A stretch of 64,000 nucleotides of DNA from assembly GCF_002531725.1 (NCBI RefSeq), contig NZ_NWSQ01000006.1, positions 62,001 through 126,000 of the forward strand, in the 5' to 3' direction. The notes below the pieces were generated by a model, which ran no database searches, was not told where the DNA came from, and was given only the letters and a program-made list of their open reading frames with translations. The DNA comes from Rhizobium sp. L43 (GTDB lineage: Bacteria; Pseudomonadota; Alphaproteobacteria; Rhizobiales; Rhizobiaceae). Below are positions 34,801-45,624 of the stretch, in pieces; positions within the stretch are counted from its first letter, which is position 1; the number at the start of each line of letters is the position of its first letter. A program made the translations under genes and the position numbers.

Positions 34801-37800
34801 GACGATATCGCAACCTTCACGACCGCCGAAATCGCTGCGCTCTCAAGCAAGGCCGTAACGGGTTTGGGCACGAACGTCATCGCAGCCCTTTCGACGAACC
34901 AGATCGCAGCGTTGAGCGCCGCCGGGATCGCCGGATTGACCTCGAACCAGATCACCGCGTTGAGCACAACGCAGATCGCCGCTGTGCCCGCGGCATGGAT
35001 GACGGCGCTCAGCGCAACCCAGATTGCTGCATTCGATATCGGCGTCATCGATTCTCTGTCTACCGCTCAGGTCGCCGCCATCAGCACATCAGGCATTGCC
35101 GGTTTGACGGCCGATCAGGTCAACGCGCTTGATACAACGCAGATCGCCGCATTGACGACAAGCCAGGTCGCGGCCCTGAAATCGGCTCAGCTCTCCGCTT
35201 TAGGAACGGATGATATCGCCGCGATGTCGGCCGCCGAAATCGCGGCGATCAGCTCAGCTGCGATGTCGGGATTGTCCACGGGTGCGATTGAAGCTCTGTC
35301 GGCCAGCCAGATTGCCGCCTTGAGCGCGGGAGGTGTTGCCGGACTGAGCACCGGGCAGATTGAGGCATTGAGTACGGCTCAGGTCGATGCCCTGCTGACG
35401 AGCCAGATTGCGGTCTTGAGCTCAGCGCAAATTGCCGCCATGGATGCGGATGTCGTCGCGTCGCTCTCCACGGCCCAAATTGCCGCCCTCAGCGCATCCG
35501 GCATTGCCGGCCTGACAACGAGCCAGATCGACGCATTGGGCACTGCGCAGGCCGAAGCCCTCACCGGCTCGCAGGTGAAGGCCCTCAATTCGACCCAACT
35601 TGCCGCGTTCAGCACGGAAGACATCGCCACCTTCTCGACCGGCGATATCGCTGCGATTTCGAACAAAGCGGTTTCGGGCCTGGCCACGTCAGTCATTGCC
35701 ACGCTCTCGCCCGCTCAGATCGCCGCCCTCAACACAAGCAGCATTGCGGCCTTGTCGACCGATCAGGTTGCCGCGCTCGGCACAGCGCAGCTTGCGGCCT
35801 TCGCGACGACCCGGATTGCGGCACTGAGTTCGGCCCAGGTGTCGGCCTTGAGCACGACAGCGATCGCGTCGCTTGCCACCGGCCAGATCGCGGCCCTCAG
35901 TACGGCCGGGATTTCCGGCTTGAGCACGGATCAGGTCAATGCCTTGGACGGTGCGCAAGTCGCCGCACTGGCGACGAACCAGGTGACGGCATTGAGCTCG
36001 ACGCAGCTCGGCGTGCTGACCACCGACGACATCGCCGCATTCTCGACCGCGGATGTTGCAGCAATCGGTTCGAGCGCCATTTCCGGCTTGTCCAGCGCGG
36101 CTATTGCCGCCTTGTCGACGGCTCAGATCGCCGCCATCAGTCCCGCCGGCATCATCGGCATAACGAGCGATCAGCTTCTCGCTTTGAACAGCAGCCAGAT
36201 AAGCGCCCTGACGACCAAGCAGATGGCGGGTTTGAGCTCGGCACAGGTCTCCGTCTTGAGCCCGAGCGCCGCAGCAACCCTTTCCACCGCACAGATTGTG
36301 GCGCTGAGCAGCATTGGTATTGCCGGATTGACCACAACTCAGATCGCGGCCTTGAGCACCGGCCAAGCCGAAGCTCTGACCTCGGCTCAGGTGGCGGCTC
36401 TGAGCTCCAAGCAAATTCACAGCCTGAGCGCGGCCGATATCGTCACCTTCTCGACCAAGGACATCGCGGCCATCGGCTCGGCCGCCATTTCCGGCCTGTC
36501 AACGGACGCTATTGCAGCCTTGTCGACGGCACAGGTCGCAGCCCTCAGCACATCCGGCGTGACCGGACTGACCACTCAGCAGATCAGTTCGTTGACTTCA
36601 GGCCAGCTTCAGGCTCTGACAACAACGCAGATCGCCTCCCTCAGTTCGGCTCAGCTTTCGGTGCTGACGACCGCCGATATCGCGGCTTTGTCGACCAGGA
36701 GCATCGCGGCAATCGGCTCCGGCGCCATATCCGGCCTGTCCACGGCAGCCGTATCGGCCCTGTCGACGGATCAGATTGCAGCTCTCAGCGCTTCAGGCAT
36801 TACCGGCCTGACCACCAAGCAGATCGCCGCCTTGAGCACCGATCAAGCCGAGGCATTGACGAGCACCCAGGTCGCGGTCCTCAGTTCAACGCAACTTTCA
36901 GCCGTGCCGACCGCCGATATGGCGGCCTTCTCGACCCAGGACATCGCGGCCATCGGCTCCAGTGCTATTTCAGGCCTGCCCACCGAAGCGATCGCGGCAT
37001 TGACGAGCGCCCAAATTGCCGCGCTCAGCACGCTGGGAATCTCTGGTCTGTCCACCCGGCAGATCGCTGCCTTGAACACCGGTCAGGTCGAAGCCCTGCT
37101 GAGCAAGCAGCTTGCGGCGCTGAGTTCCACGCAGGTTAAAGCACTCGGCAGCGCCGATATCGCTGCGATGTCGACGTCACAGATCGCAGCGCTCAGCACG
37201 TCCGGGACGGCCGGTCTCAGCAGTGTGCAGATTTCCGCTCTGACGACTGCTCAGGTGCACGCCCTGACGACGGCGCAGATCAGGGTTCTTGGCTCCGCGC
37301 AAGTCGCCGCCCTGACGACCGCCGATATTGCGGCCCTGACGACCGAGCAGATTGCTGCCCTCGGCAGCGTCGGCATTGCCGGTCTCACCACGGTTCAGAT
37401 CGCGGCGTTGGGTACCAGCCAGGCCGAGGCCCTGACATCGGTTCAGGTCGCCTCTTTGAATTCAGCTCAGATTGCCGCCTTCGATGCCGCCAATCTGGAA
37501 GCCTTTTCGACCGCGGATATCGCGGCCATCAGTTCAAGCGCCATTTCCGGTCTGTCGACGACGACGCTCGCCGCCTTCTCGACGGACCAGATTGCGGCGA
37601 TCAGCACGGCCAGCGTCGCCAGCCTGACCACCGCGCAGATTGCTGCCCTGAGCACCACGCTGGTGGCAGCCTTGACGACAAGCCAGATCGGCGTTCTCGG
37701 CTCCAAACAAGTCTCGGTCCTGAGTGCCGACGATATCGCCGCCCTGTCGACCGCACAGATTGCGGCTCTCAATACCGGTGGCATTTCCGGTCTGACGACT

Positions 37801-39783
37801 GCGCAGATCGCGACGCTGAGCGCCGACCAGGCAGAAGCCCTGACCTCAGCCCAGGTCGGCACGTTGAGTTCGACCCAGATAGCGGCTTTCAAAGCCGATG
37901 ATCTGGAAAGCTTCTCGACCGCTGAGATCGCGGCAATCACAAGCGCGATATCGGGTCTGTCGACGGACACGATCGCGGCCTTGTCGACGAAGCAGGTTGC
38001 TGCATTGAGCACGGCTGGCATCGCTGGCCTGACCACTGCGCAGATATCCGCGTTGAATTCCGACCAGTTGGAAGTCTTGACCACCGCTCAGATCGGAGCC
38101 CTCAGTTCCAAGCAGACCGCAATCATCGGGACGACCGGGATAACGGCTCTCTCTACCGCTCAGATCGCCGCGCTCAGCACATCAGGCATTGCCGGCTTGA
38201 GCACCGATCAGCTCGCCGCGCTCAGCGCCGACCAGACCCAGGCCCTGACGTCCGTTCAGGTCGCTACCCTGACTTCCAAGCAAATTGCGGTCCTCGGGGC
38301 CGATGATCTCGAAACCTTCTCGACCGCCGATATCGCGGCAATTGGCTCGCTTTCCATATCGGGCTTATCAACCGCTGTGATCGCAGCCTTGTCGACAGCG
38401 CAGGTTGCAGCGCTGAGCACGGCCGGCATATCAGGTTTGACCACCGATCAACTCGGAGCGCTCGACACCGATCAGGCGGCGGCATTGACGCCCACCCAAG
38501 TCGAAGCTCTCAGTTCCGCCCAGATTGCGGCTCTCGGAACCGGCGCCCTCGAAGCTCTATCGACGGCCGACATTGCGGCGATCAGTGCGACCGGCATATC
38601 GGGCCTGTCGACCGCTATTGTCGCAGCGCTGACGACGGTCCAGATCGCGGCCCTGGGAACAAAGGGTATTGCAGGATTGACAACGGCGCAGGTTGCCGCG
38701 CTCAGCACCGACCAGGTCGAGGCTCTAACGGCCACGCAGATCGCTGCACTTGGCTCCAAGCAGGTTGCCACGTTGAGCACTGACGATCTCACGGTTCTGT
38801 CGACAGCAAAGATCGCGGCCTTGAGCACGGCCGGCATCGCCGGCTTGAGCAGCGCGCAGGTTGCTGCCCTCAGCGTGGACCAGGTCGCAGCGCTTTCGAG
38901 CACTCAGATCGCCGCGTTGAGTTCGGCAGGCATCGCCGGCCTCAGCACGCTCGACCTGGCAACGTTCTCCGCCGCCGATATCGCGGCGATCGGTTCCAGT
39001 TCCATACAGGGCCTGGCCACGGACTTCGTTGCGTCGCTATCCACGGTTCAGATCGCCGCCTTGGCAACGGGCAGCATCGCCGGCCTCAGCAGCGCTCAGA
39101 TCGGAGCGCTTGGCATCGAACAGTTCGAGGCGCTTTCGACGACCCAGATCGCCGCATTGAGCTCGTCCGGAGTTGCGGGATTGACCACGGCGGATCTGGA
39201 AACCCTCTCCACCACCGAGCTTGTGGCAATCAGCTCGAACTCGATTCAAGGCTTGTCCACCGCCGCTGTCGCAGCCCTTACCAGCGATCAGGTCGCGACC
39301 TTGACGACAGGCCAGGTTGCCTCGCTGACCTACAACCAGATAGCGGCAATGAGCACCGATCAAATCGTTGCTCTGTCCACCGCGCAGATCACCGCCTTGA
39401 ACGCGCTGCAGGTCGCCGCGCTGGATGCTGACGACATGGCTGTCTTCACGACGGATGACATCGCCGCTCTGAGTTCGAAAGCGATCGCGGGATTGACCAC
39501 GAGCGTCATCACGTCGTTGACGACAGCACAGGCCGAAGCTCTGACACCAGCCCAGGTGAGCGGGCTGACGTCGCTGCAAGTTGCGGCGTTGACGACACAG
39601 GAGGTCGCGGTCTTCTCGACCAAGGACATCGCCGCGTTCAGCTCGACCGGCGTCGCGGGATTGTCCACGCAAGACATTGCCAGCCTGTCGAGCGAGCAGT
39701 TGGATGCTCTGATGAAGTCCCAGATGGCATATCTGAGTTCGGATCAGATGGCGGCCGTCATCTCGGCCTATCTTACGGCGTAA
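31891..39783 (+). CDS. Giant octapeptide-repeat protein, ~2630 residues
   Basis: One uninterrupted frame of 7.9 kb. After a short start (MTSIVSSYSLTQIRS) nearly the whole protein is an octapeptide repeat, consensus L-S/T-T-x-Q-I/V-A-A, about 325 copies. Variants mark positions: F-S-T-A-D-I-A-A and I-S-S-x-A-I-S-G occur together about twenty times. Marker intervals are multiples of 24 bp except for one lost codon: 168 (7 octads), 240 (10), 408 (17) and combinations. The protein is rich in Ala, Ser, Thr, Leu and Gln, weakly acidic, with almost no Lys/Arg and no Cys seen. It has no signal peptide and no recognised C-terminal anchor; it ends ...AYLTA. ATG at 31891 is preferred over a TTG at 31795. 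Similar low-complexity repeats occur in other alphaproteobacterial proteins, but I know no function. It precedes a GT41 glycosyltransferase and glf, so it may be a glycosylated surface or secreted protein. Confidence 0.85.
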   Translation: MTSIVSSYSLTQIRSLSTAAVAAWTTEDVATLSTKQISVLSSAQIAALDTEDVEVLSSQQLSAISQGAVSGLTLDQLAVLTTSAIESLTSLQIAAITTKQISALTTAQAEALTSSQIGVLSSLQIAALSTADVATFSTADMAAIVSKAITGLSTAAVAALSTGQVAALSTGAISNLTTSQIATMTTAQIGALTTAQVTALKATQIAGLGTSGITALSTAQIAALSTSATASMNTAQVASLSTAQAEALSSNQVKALSSAQLSVLGADDLATFSTADMAAITVSAVPGLSTAVLSSLSTDQVAALSAAAVSGLTTAQIGALSTTQTGALTTTQIEALKATQIAVMATNNIAMLTTAQIAAVSKAAVTGLTTGQIAALSTTQISALTTSQVAALKATQTEILSADDIAALSTAQIAALSLSGLSGLATGQIGTLTTAQVEALTTAQVAALSSTQISALGTDKIASLSTDDIAVIGSAAISGLSTAAVAALSTAQVAALSLRGIAGLSTDQVAVLTPAKTGVLTTTQVAALSSLQIAALGTDAIATLSTAQVAALSAKGVKGLTAAQIVALSTQQAEALTSAQIAALSSTQLSVLSTDDIATFSTAEMAAVTSSAIPGLSTGVIASLSRDQIAALNATAAASLTTSQVAALSTAQIAVLSSGAVASLTTNQIANLSTVQVAALTATQISALKAAQVAAMSTDEVSALSSAQIAALTTSAIASLTTGQVAAASTAQIAALSSTQIKALGSTQFAALSSEDLATFTADEIAAISSKAISGLTTGVIASLSTAQVAALATGAITSLTTDQISTLNTAQLANLTTSQVAALSSTQMAALTANDLAAFSTADMAAIASNAIKGLSTDVIASLSTNQIAALNTSVLPALTTSQIASLRTDQVAALNATQIALLTSSQVAVLDTSVIASFSAEQIAALSTAGVGGLTADQISALSTVQTQALTAAQIGKLSSTQLSALGTDDIATFTTAEIAALSSKAVTGLGTNVIAALSTNQIAALSAAGIAGLTSNQITALSTTQIAAVPAAWMTALSATQIAAFDIGVIDSLSTAQVAAISTSGIAGLTADQVNALDTTQIAALTTSQVAALKSAQLSALGTDDIAAMSAAEIAAISSAAMSGLSTGAIEALSASQIAALSAGGVAGLSTGQIEALSTAQVDALLTSQIAVLSSAQIAAMDADVVASLSTAQIAALSASGIAGLTTSQIDALGTAQAEALTGSQVKALNSTQLAAFSTEDIATFSTGDIAAISNKAVSGLATSVIATLSPAQIAALNTSSIAALSTDQVAALGTAQLAAFATTRIAALSSAQVSALSTTAIASLATGQIAALSTAGISGLSTDQVNALDGAQVAALATNQVTALSSTQLGVLTTDDIAAFSTADVAAIGSSAISGLSSAAIAALSTAQIAAISPAGIIGITSDQLLALNSSQISALTTKQMAGLSSAQVSVLSPSAAATLSTAQIVALSSIGIAGLTTTQIAALSTGQAEALTSAQVAALSSKQIHSLSAADIVTFSTKDIAAIGSAAISGLSTDAIAALSTAQVAALSTSGVTGLTTQQISSLTSGQLQALTTTQIASLSSAQLSVLTTADIAALSTRSIAAIGSGAISGLSTAAVSALSTDQIAALSASGITGLTTKQIAALSTDQAEALTSTQVAVLSSTQLSAVPTADMAAFSTQDIAAIGSSAISGLPTEAIAALTSAQIAALSTLGISGLSTRQIAALNTGQVEALLSKQLAALSSTQVKALGSADIAAMSTSQIAALSTSGTAGLSSVQISALTTAQVHALTTAQIRVLGSAQVAALTTADIAALTTEQIAALGSVGIAGLTTVQIAALGTSQAEALTSVQVASLNSAQIAAFDAANLEAFSTADIAAISSSAISGLSTTTLAAFSTDQIAAISTASVASLTTAQIAALSTTLVAALTTSQIGVLGSKQVSVLSADDIAALSTAQIAALNTGGISGLTTAQIATLSADQAEALTSAQVGTLSSTQIAAFKADDLESFSTAEIAAITSAISGLSTDTIAALSTKQVAALSTAGIAGLTTAQISALNSDQLEVLTTAQIGALSSKQTAIIGTTGITALSTAQIAALSTSGIAGLSTDQLAALSADQTQALTSVQVATLTSKQIAVLGADDLETFSTADIAAIGSLSISGLSTAVIAALSTAQVAALSTAGISGLTTDQLGALDTDQAAALTPTQVEALSSAQIAALGTGALEALSTADIAAISATGISGLSTAIVAALTTVQIAALGTKGIAGLTTAQVAALSTDQVEALTATQIAALGSKQVATLSTDDLTVLSTAKIAALSTAGIAGLSSAQVAALSVDQVAALSSTQIAALSSAGIAGLSTLDLATFSAADIAAIGSSSIQGLATDFVASLSTVQIAALATGSIAGLSSAQIGALGIEQFEALSTTQIAALSSSGVAGLTTADLETLSTTELVAISSNSIQGLSTAAVAALTSDQVATLTTGQVASLTYNQIAAMSTDQIVALSTAQITALNALQVAALDADDMAVFTTDDIAALSSKAIAGLTTSVITSLTTAQAEALTPAQVSGLTSLQVAALTTQEVAVFSTKDIAAFSSTGVAGLSTQDIASLSSEQLDALMKSQMAYLSSDQMAAVISAYLTA
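31940..39760 (+). repeat. 24-bp tandem repeat array with 168/240/408-bp higher order
   Basis: Coding tandem array, period 24 bp. Marker codons (the residue before D-I-A in the D-class unit) fall at 32281, 32689, 33265, 33673, 34153, 34393, 34801, 35209, 35617, 36025, 36433, 36673, 36913, 37153, 37321, 37489, 37897, 38302, 38542, 38950, 39190, 39430 and 39598. The five consecutive steps from 34393 to 36433 are each exactly 408 bp. Copies differ at many synonymous positions, so this is not recent slippage. Confidence 0.9.
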
Positions 39784-39834
39784 GTGCAATCTCGATCGAG
39801 TGGCGTCCACCCCGCGCAATGCTGCCGGAAGTGA

Positions 39835-42015
39835 ATGACGAGGGGACACCACTCGAAACGAGCGATGGTCCCAAACCCGTCTGCCGCAGCGCTCAACACA
39901 TGTTTAAAGCAAGCTAGCCCGGTTACCGTCCCTCAGCTTTCGCAAACGGTTGCAACGCCGGCCGTCTATTCGTGGGATGTATCCATGGTCACCAATGATC
40001 CCTCAGTTCAAATTCCTGTTCCGTCTCTCGTGGGAATATTGGATCTTGCGCGCGCTCAACGCCTTTCCTTTACCGATCTGTTTCAGTTTGCGGAAAGCCG
40101 GAGTGCTGCCGGAGCAACGGTCGAGGCGGCAGAGGTCTACAAAGTCTGGATCGCTTTCAACGATGCTCATCCGTTCCTGCATCTCGTCTATTTCAATTAT
40201 TCCGTCACTCTGCGGCAATTGGGCGATGTTGCGGGATCGATTCACGCATTGCGTGCATGCTTGAAACTTGAGCCGCGCTTCGGGCCGGCACACATCAATC
40301 TCGGACGTGCGCTGGAAGACAGCGGCATCGCCACAGGGGCAATTCTGCAATGGCGGAATTTTGTCGAGATGACCGGGGAGATCACGGCTGACGTGCTGAC
40401 GCATCGCCTGCTGGCGCTTCAGCACGTCGGGCGCGTCATGGAAAATGCAGGTCTTCTGGAAGAAGCTGAAACTGCGTTATGGCAAGCAATGGAACTGCGG
40501 CCCGACAAGACCGAAGCCGGGCAACATTGGAGTGCGCTGCGCCAGCGCCAGTGCAAGTGGCCAACGCTGGTGCCGTCGGACCATGTCTCCATGCGTCAGC
40601 TGCTCGATGCCATGTCGCCGCTGGCGCTCGCCTGCTTTTCCGACGATCCGTTGTTCCAGCTCGCCAAAGCCTACCGCTACAACAAGTCTTTCGCGGGACG
40701 TCCGGATACTGACGGCTTCTCGCTCAAGGTGGCGAAGCAGAAGACGGGAACCGGTCAGCGCCTTCGTGTGGGCTATCTCTCCTCGGATCTGCGCGACCAC
40801 GCGGTCGGCTTTGCGCTCAGAGAGGTGCTGGAGCTGCATGACAAGAAGAGCGTTGAAATCTACGCCTATTATTGTGGCGAGCCGGCGGAAGGCGATGCGA
40901 CCCAGCTGCGTATGAAAGCTGCCGTCGATTGCTGGCGCGACATTGCAGCACTCGATGATGCGGACGCTGCAAGGCAGATCGCCGCCGACGACATCGACAT
41001 TCTTGTCGACGTCAACGGTTACACCAAGCATGCGCGAACAAAGATCCTTGCCTATCGACCGGCGCCTGTGGTGGTCAATTTTTGCGGTTATCCCGGAACG
41101 ATGGGCAGCCCGTTCCACCACTACATCATCGCGGACGAGCACATAATCCCGCCCGAGAACGAGATCTACTATTCGGAAAAAGTGCGGAGGCTCGCCTGCA
41201 GCCAGCCGCTCGATCGCAAGAGGGTGATTGCCGAAAGGCCGTCACGCGCGGAAGCGGGGCTGCCGGAAGCCGGTTTCGTTTTTGCCTGCTTCAACGGCTC
41301 GCAAAAAGTCACGCAAGAGACGTTTGCCCACTGGATGAAAATTCTCCTTGCGGCGCCCGGCAGCGTGCTCTGGCTGCTGGCTGGAAACGACGATGTGGAT
41401 CAACGTCTGCGCCAGGCGGCTGAAAATGCCGGTGTCGCAGCCGAACGCCTCATTTTCGCACCCAAGGCGCCGAATGCAAAACATCTCGCCCGAATCCAGC
41501 TCGCCGATCTGTTCCTCGACACGTTCCCCTATGGAGCGCACTCCACCGCAGCCGACGCCCTGACCGTCGGGCTGCCAGTCCTGACATTCCCCGGCAAGAG
41601 CTTTGCAGCACGCTTCTGCCATAGCATCGTTGCCGCCGCCGGCGTTTCGGAACTGATCTGCTCGGGACCGCAAAGCTACATCGAAAGGGCCATCGGTTTT
41701 GCAAATGACCCCGAGAGCCTGGGAAAGATCAGGGAATCCTTGCGTGCAAAACGGGAGACCAGTGTATTGCGCGACATCCCAGCTGTCGCTTCCCGTCTCG
41801 AAGAACTTTTCTGGCAAATGCAGGCAGAATGCGAACGTGGTGAAACGCCGGTGCCGGACTTGAGCAATCTGGACATTTACTACGACATAGGGGTGGAACT
41901 CGTTCAGGACAATATCGCGTTTTCGGACGATCGGGTTTACAGGCAGGCTTACCGCAACAAGCTGACCGAATGGCGCAATTATGCGCCTTTTCCGCACGAC
42001 AGCCGATTGGGCTAG
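39835..42015 (+). CDS. TPR protein with GT41 (O-GlcNAc transferase/SPINDLY-like) domain
   Basis: About 726 residues. The N-terminal part (~60-240) contains TPR-like helical pairs (FAESRSAAGATVEAAEVYKV, AHINLGRALEDSGIATGAIL). The C-terminal part (~290-690) is a GT41 transferase: LRVGYLSSDLRDHAVGFALR with the conserved His, VDVNGYTKHAR, NFCGYPGTMGS, FACFNGSQKVTQETF with the UDP-contacting Lys, and LDTFPYGAHSTAADALTVGL. These enzymes sit in the cytoplasm and glycosylate Ser/Thr (or Asn, in HMW1C relatives) of proteins. Starts at 39835, 39865 or 39985 are all possible; 39835 has GGAAG close by. It lies 51 bp after the giant Ser/Thr-rich gene and 45 bp before glf. The giant protein is the natural candidate substrate (inference). 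Confidence 0.88.
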   Translation: MTRGHHSKRAMVPNPSAAALNTCLKQASPVTVPQLSQTVATPAVYSWDVSMVTNDPSVQIPVPSLVGILDLARAQRLSFTDLFQFAESRSAAGATVEAAEVYKVWIAFNDAHPFLHLVYFNYSVTLRQLGDVAGSIHALRACLKLEPRFGPAHINLGRALEDSGIATGAILQWRNFVEMTGEITADVLTHRLLALQHVGRVMENAGLLEEAETALWQAMELRPDKTEAGQHWSALRQRQCKWPTLVPSDHVSMRQLLDAMSPLALACFSDDPLFQLAKAYRYNKSFAGRPDTDGFSLKVAKQKTGTGQRLRVGYLSSDLRDHAVGFALREVLELHDKKSVEIYAYYCGEPAEGDATQLRMKAAVDCWRDIAALDDADAARQIAADDIDILVDVNGYTKHARTKILAYRPAPVVVNFCGYPGTMGSPFHHYIIADEHIIPPENEIYYSEKVRRLACSQPLDRKRVIAERPSRAEAGLPEAGFVFACFNGSQKVTQETFAHWMKILLAAPGSVLWLLAGNDDVDQRLRQAAENAGVAAERLIFAPKAPNAKHLARIQLADLFLDTFPYGAHSTAADALTVGLPVLTFPGKSFAARFCHSIVAAAGVSELICSGPQSYIERAIGFANDPESLGKIRESLRAKRETSVLRDIPAVASRLEELFWQMQAECERGETPVPDLSNLDIYYDIGVELVQDNIAFSDDRVYRQAYRNKLTEWRNYAPFPHDSRLG

Positions 42016-42054
42016 CGGAGGGGTCACGGCAATATGCGCACCGGAAAGAGCTGA

Positions 42055-44033
<1,979 letters not shown>

Positions 44034-44121
44034 TCCCGTTTCCTTTGTCAGCGGCGGGGCAAGCGCCTGCTGTGTGCAGTTCATGTTTCGCCCGGGCAAG
44101 GCATTTGGCAAGCCCGATAGT

Positions 44122-44619
44122 CTAGCCACCTGACGGCTGGAGGACCGGGGTCAACTCCGGAAGCCGGCGCCAATGATACAGCACATCCGGCTCTCTTTCC
44201 TCGTTGTCGGCACCATCGGTCTCCTCCGCGGCGATAAAACCGTGGCGTTCGTAGAAAGCACGTGCGCCGATATTGCGCTGGAACGTCCAGAGCCTGATCT
44301 CGTCCATTTCCTCCCTGGCGCAGCCGAGAAGCAGAGAGCCGATGCCGATGCCCTGAAAATCGGGGAGAATATAGAGCTGCTCTATCCAGTTGTCGCCATA
44401 GGCGATGACGCCGACCAGCCGGTTGCCCATGGCGGCACCTAACAGGGTGCAGTTCGGCAGCAGGTGCATACGCCAGTACCGCTCATCTTCGCCAAGCGTA
44501 TGCAGATCCGGCAGCCAGGGGAGCCGCTGCCACAGGGCGACACGCCTGATCGCTGCGGCCGCCTGCATGTGCTCGGCCGAGAGCGCTACGATCTCAGCTT
44601 CCGTCAGGGCGTCGTCCAT
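44122..44619 (-). CDS. GNAT acetyltransferase
   Basis: A 165-residue GNAT. Core: GNRLVGVIAYGDNWIEQLYI then LPDFQGIGIGSLLLGCAREE (acetyl-CoA pyrophosphate loop QGIGIG), LWTFQRNIGARAFYERHGFI. Substrate unknown. It lies just downstream of the WD40 gene (15 bp), probably in the same transcript as the COG0523 operon. Confidence 0.88.
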   Translation of the reverse strand: MDDALTEAEIVALSAEHMQAAAAIRRVALWQRLPWLPDLHTLGEDERYWRMHLLPNCTLLGAAMGNRLVGVIAYGDNWIEQLYILPDFQGIGIGSLLLGCAREEMDEIRLWTFQRNIGARAFYERHGFIAAEETDGADNEEREPDVLYHWRRLPELTPVLQPSGG

Positions 44620-44634
44620 TGCCGCCGATATAGC

Positions 44635-45624
44635 TCAAGCCGAAATATCGACGACGCCGCAATCGCCGGCTTCGGAGGCGAAGGCGAGCAGCTTGCCGTC
44701 CTTGCTCCAGCTCATCGCCGTGACTGCGCCCTTGCCGGGGCGCCGCAGCAGCGCCTCCTTGCTGTCGGCGATGCGCACGGCCAGAATCATGCCGTCGATG
44801 AAGCCGATGGCGAGGATATCCTCCAGCGGATGGAATTTCACCGCGGTCGCCATGATATTGGCGCGAGTGCCGAGTTCGAGCGGCGCCTTGCCCATCGGCC
44901 CGTCCTTGCCTTGGAAGGGCCAGACGATCGCCGCCGGTGCGCCTGAGGAGGCAAGCCATTTGCCCTTTACCGACCAGGAAAGCGATTTCACCTTGGCGGG
45001 ATAGCCCGTCATGCGCATGTGGCGGGCTTCGGCGCCGGGTTTGATGTCGAGCTTCCAGCCGTGCAGCGCGTTTTCCTGCATCGAGGTGACGAGGAAATTG
45101 CCATCAGGCGAGAAGGTGACGCCGGTATGCGCGCCCTTCCATTCGAGATCGACCGGCTTGGCGGTCATGCCGATCCAGTGCAGCGACACGCCGTTGTAAC
45201 GCGCGGCCGCGATGCGCAGGCCCTTCGGCGCGAAGGCAAGGCCTTCGACCGTGCGCTCCTCGGGAAATTCCTTGGTCGTGCCGTCGGCAAGGCGCACCAG
45301 CGAGCTCTTGCCGTAGGAATAGGCAACGGCGCCCTGCGGGCCGGCCGCGACCTGCGAAATCCACTTGCGCGGCGCCGTGGCGATCTCGCTGACGCTGCCG
45401 TCGGCGGCAATGCGCAGCACCTTACCGTCCTCACCGCCCGAAATCAGGCTCTCGCTATAGGGATCGCGGATGACGGTGAGCATGCCCTGATGGGCTTCTG
45501 AGACCCTGTCGCCGCCGTCCAGCCGGTGAAACGTGCCGGCTGCGCTTGCGAAGAAGGGAACATCACCTAAAAATTCGACGGCCAGAACGTGGCCGTCGAG
45601 ATCAAGCGGTGCAACTGTCGGCAT
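44635..45624 (-). CDS. WD40-repeat protein, partner of COG0523 GTPase
   Basis: A 329-residue beta-propeller protein. Repeating blades such as VEGLAFAPKGLRIAAARYNG, AHTGVTFSPDGNFLVTSMQE, VKSLSWSVKGKWLASSGAPA and VTAMSWSKDGKLLAFASEAG show the WD40 pattern, about seven blades. No signal peptide, so cytoplasmic. Its ATG overlaps the TGA of the COG0523 gene (ATGA), indicating translational coupling and a shared job, probably in zinc supply under limitation. Exact role unknown. Confidence 0.88.
   Translation of the reverse strand: MPTVAPLDLDGHVLAVEFLGDVPFFASAAGTFHRLDGGDRVSEAHQGMLTVIRDPYSESLISGGEDGKVLRIAADGSVSEIATAPRKWISQVAAGPQGAVAYSYGKSSLVRLADGTTKEFPEERTVEGLAFAPKGLRIAAARYNGVSLHWIGMTAKPVDLEWKGAHTGVTFSPDGNFLVTSMQENALHGWKLDIKPGAEARHMRMTGYPAKVKSLSWSVKGKWLASSGAPAAIVWPFQGKDGPMGKAPLELGTRANIMATAVKFHPLEDILAIGFIDGMILAVRIADSKEALLRRPGKGAVTAMSWSKDGKLLAFASEAGDCGVVDISA

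Noticed and set aside
31940..39760. Ice-nucleation-like octapeptide array
   Set aside because: Ice-nucleation proteins also use octads with higher-order periods, but their unit is of the AGYGSTxT type with T-x-T and Tyr. This unit (L-S-T-x-Q-I-A-A) has neither, and the higher-order periods differ.
31940..39760. CRISPR-like or satellite repeat
   Set aside because: Units are contiguous, in frame and diverged at synonymous positions, with no spacers. It is coding sequence.
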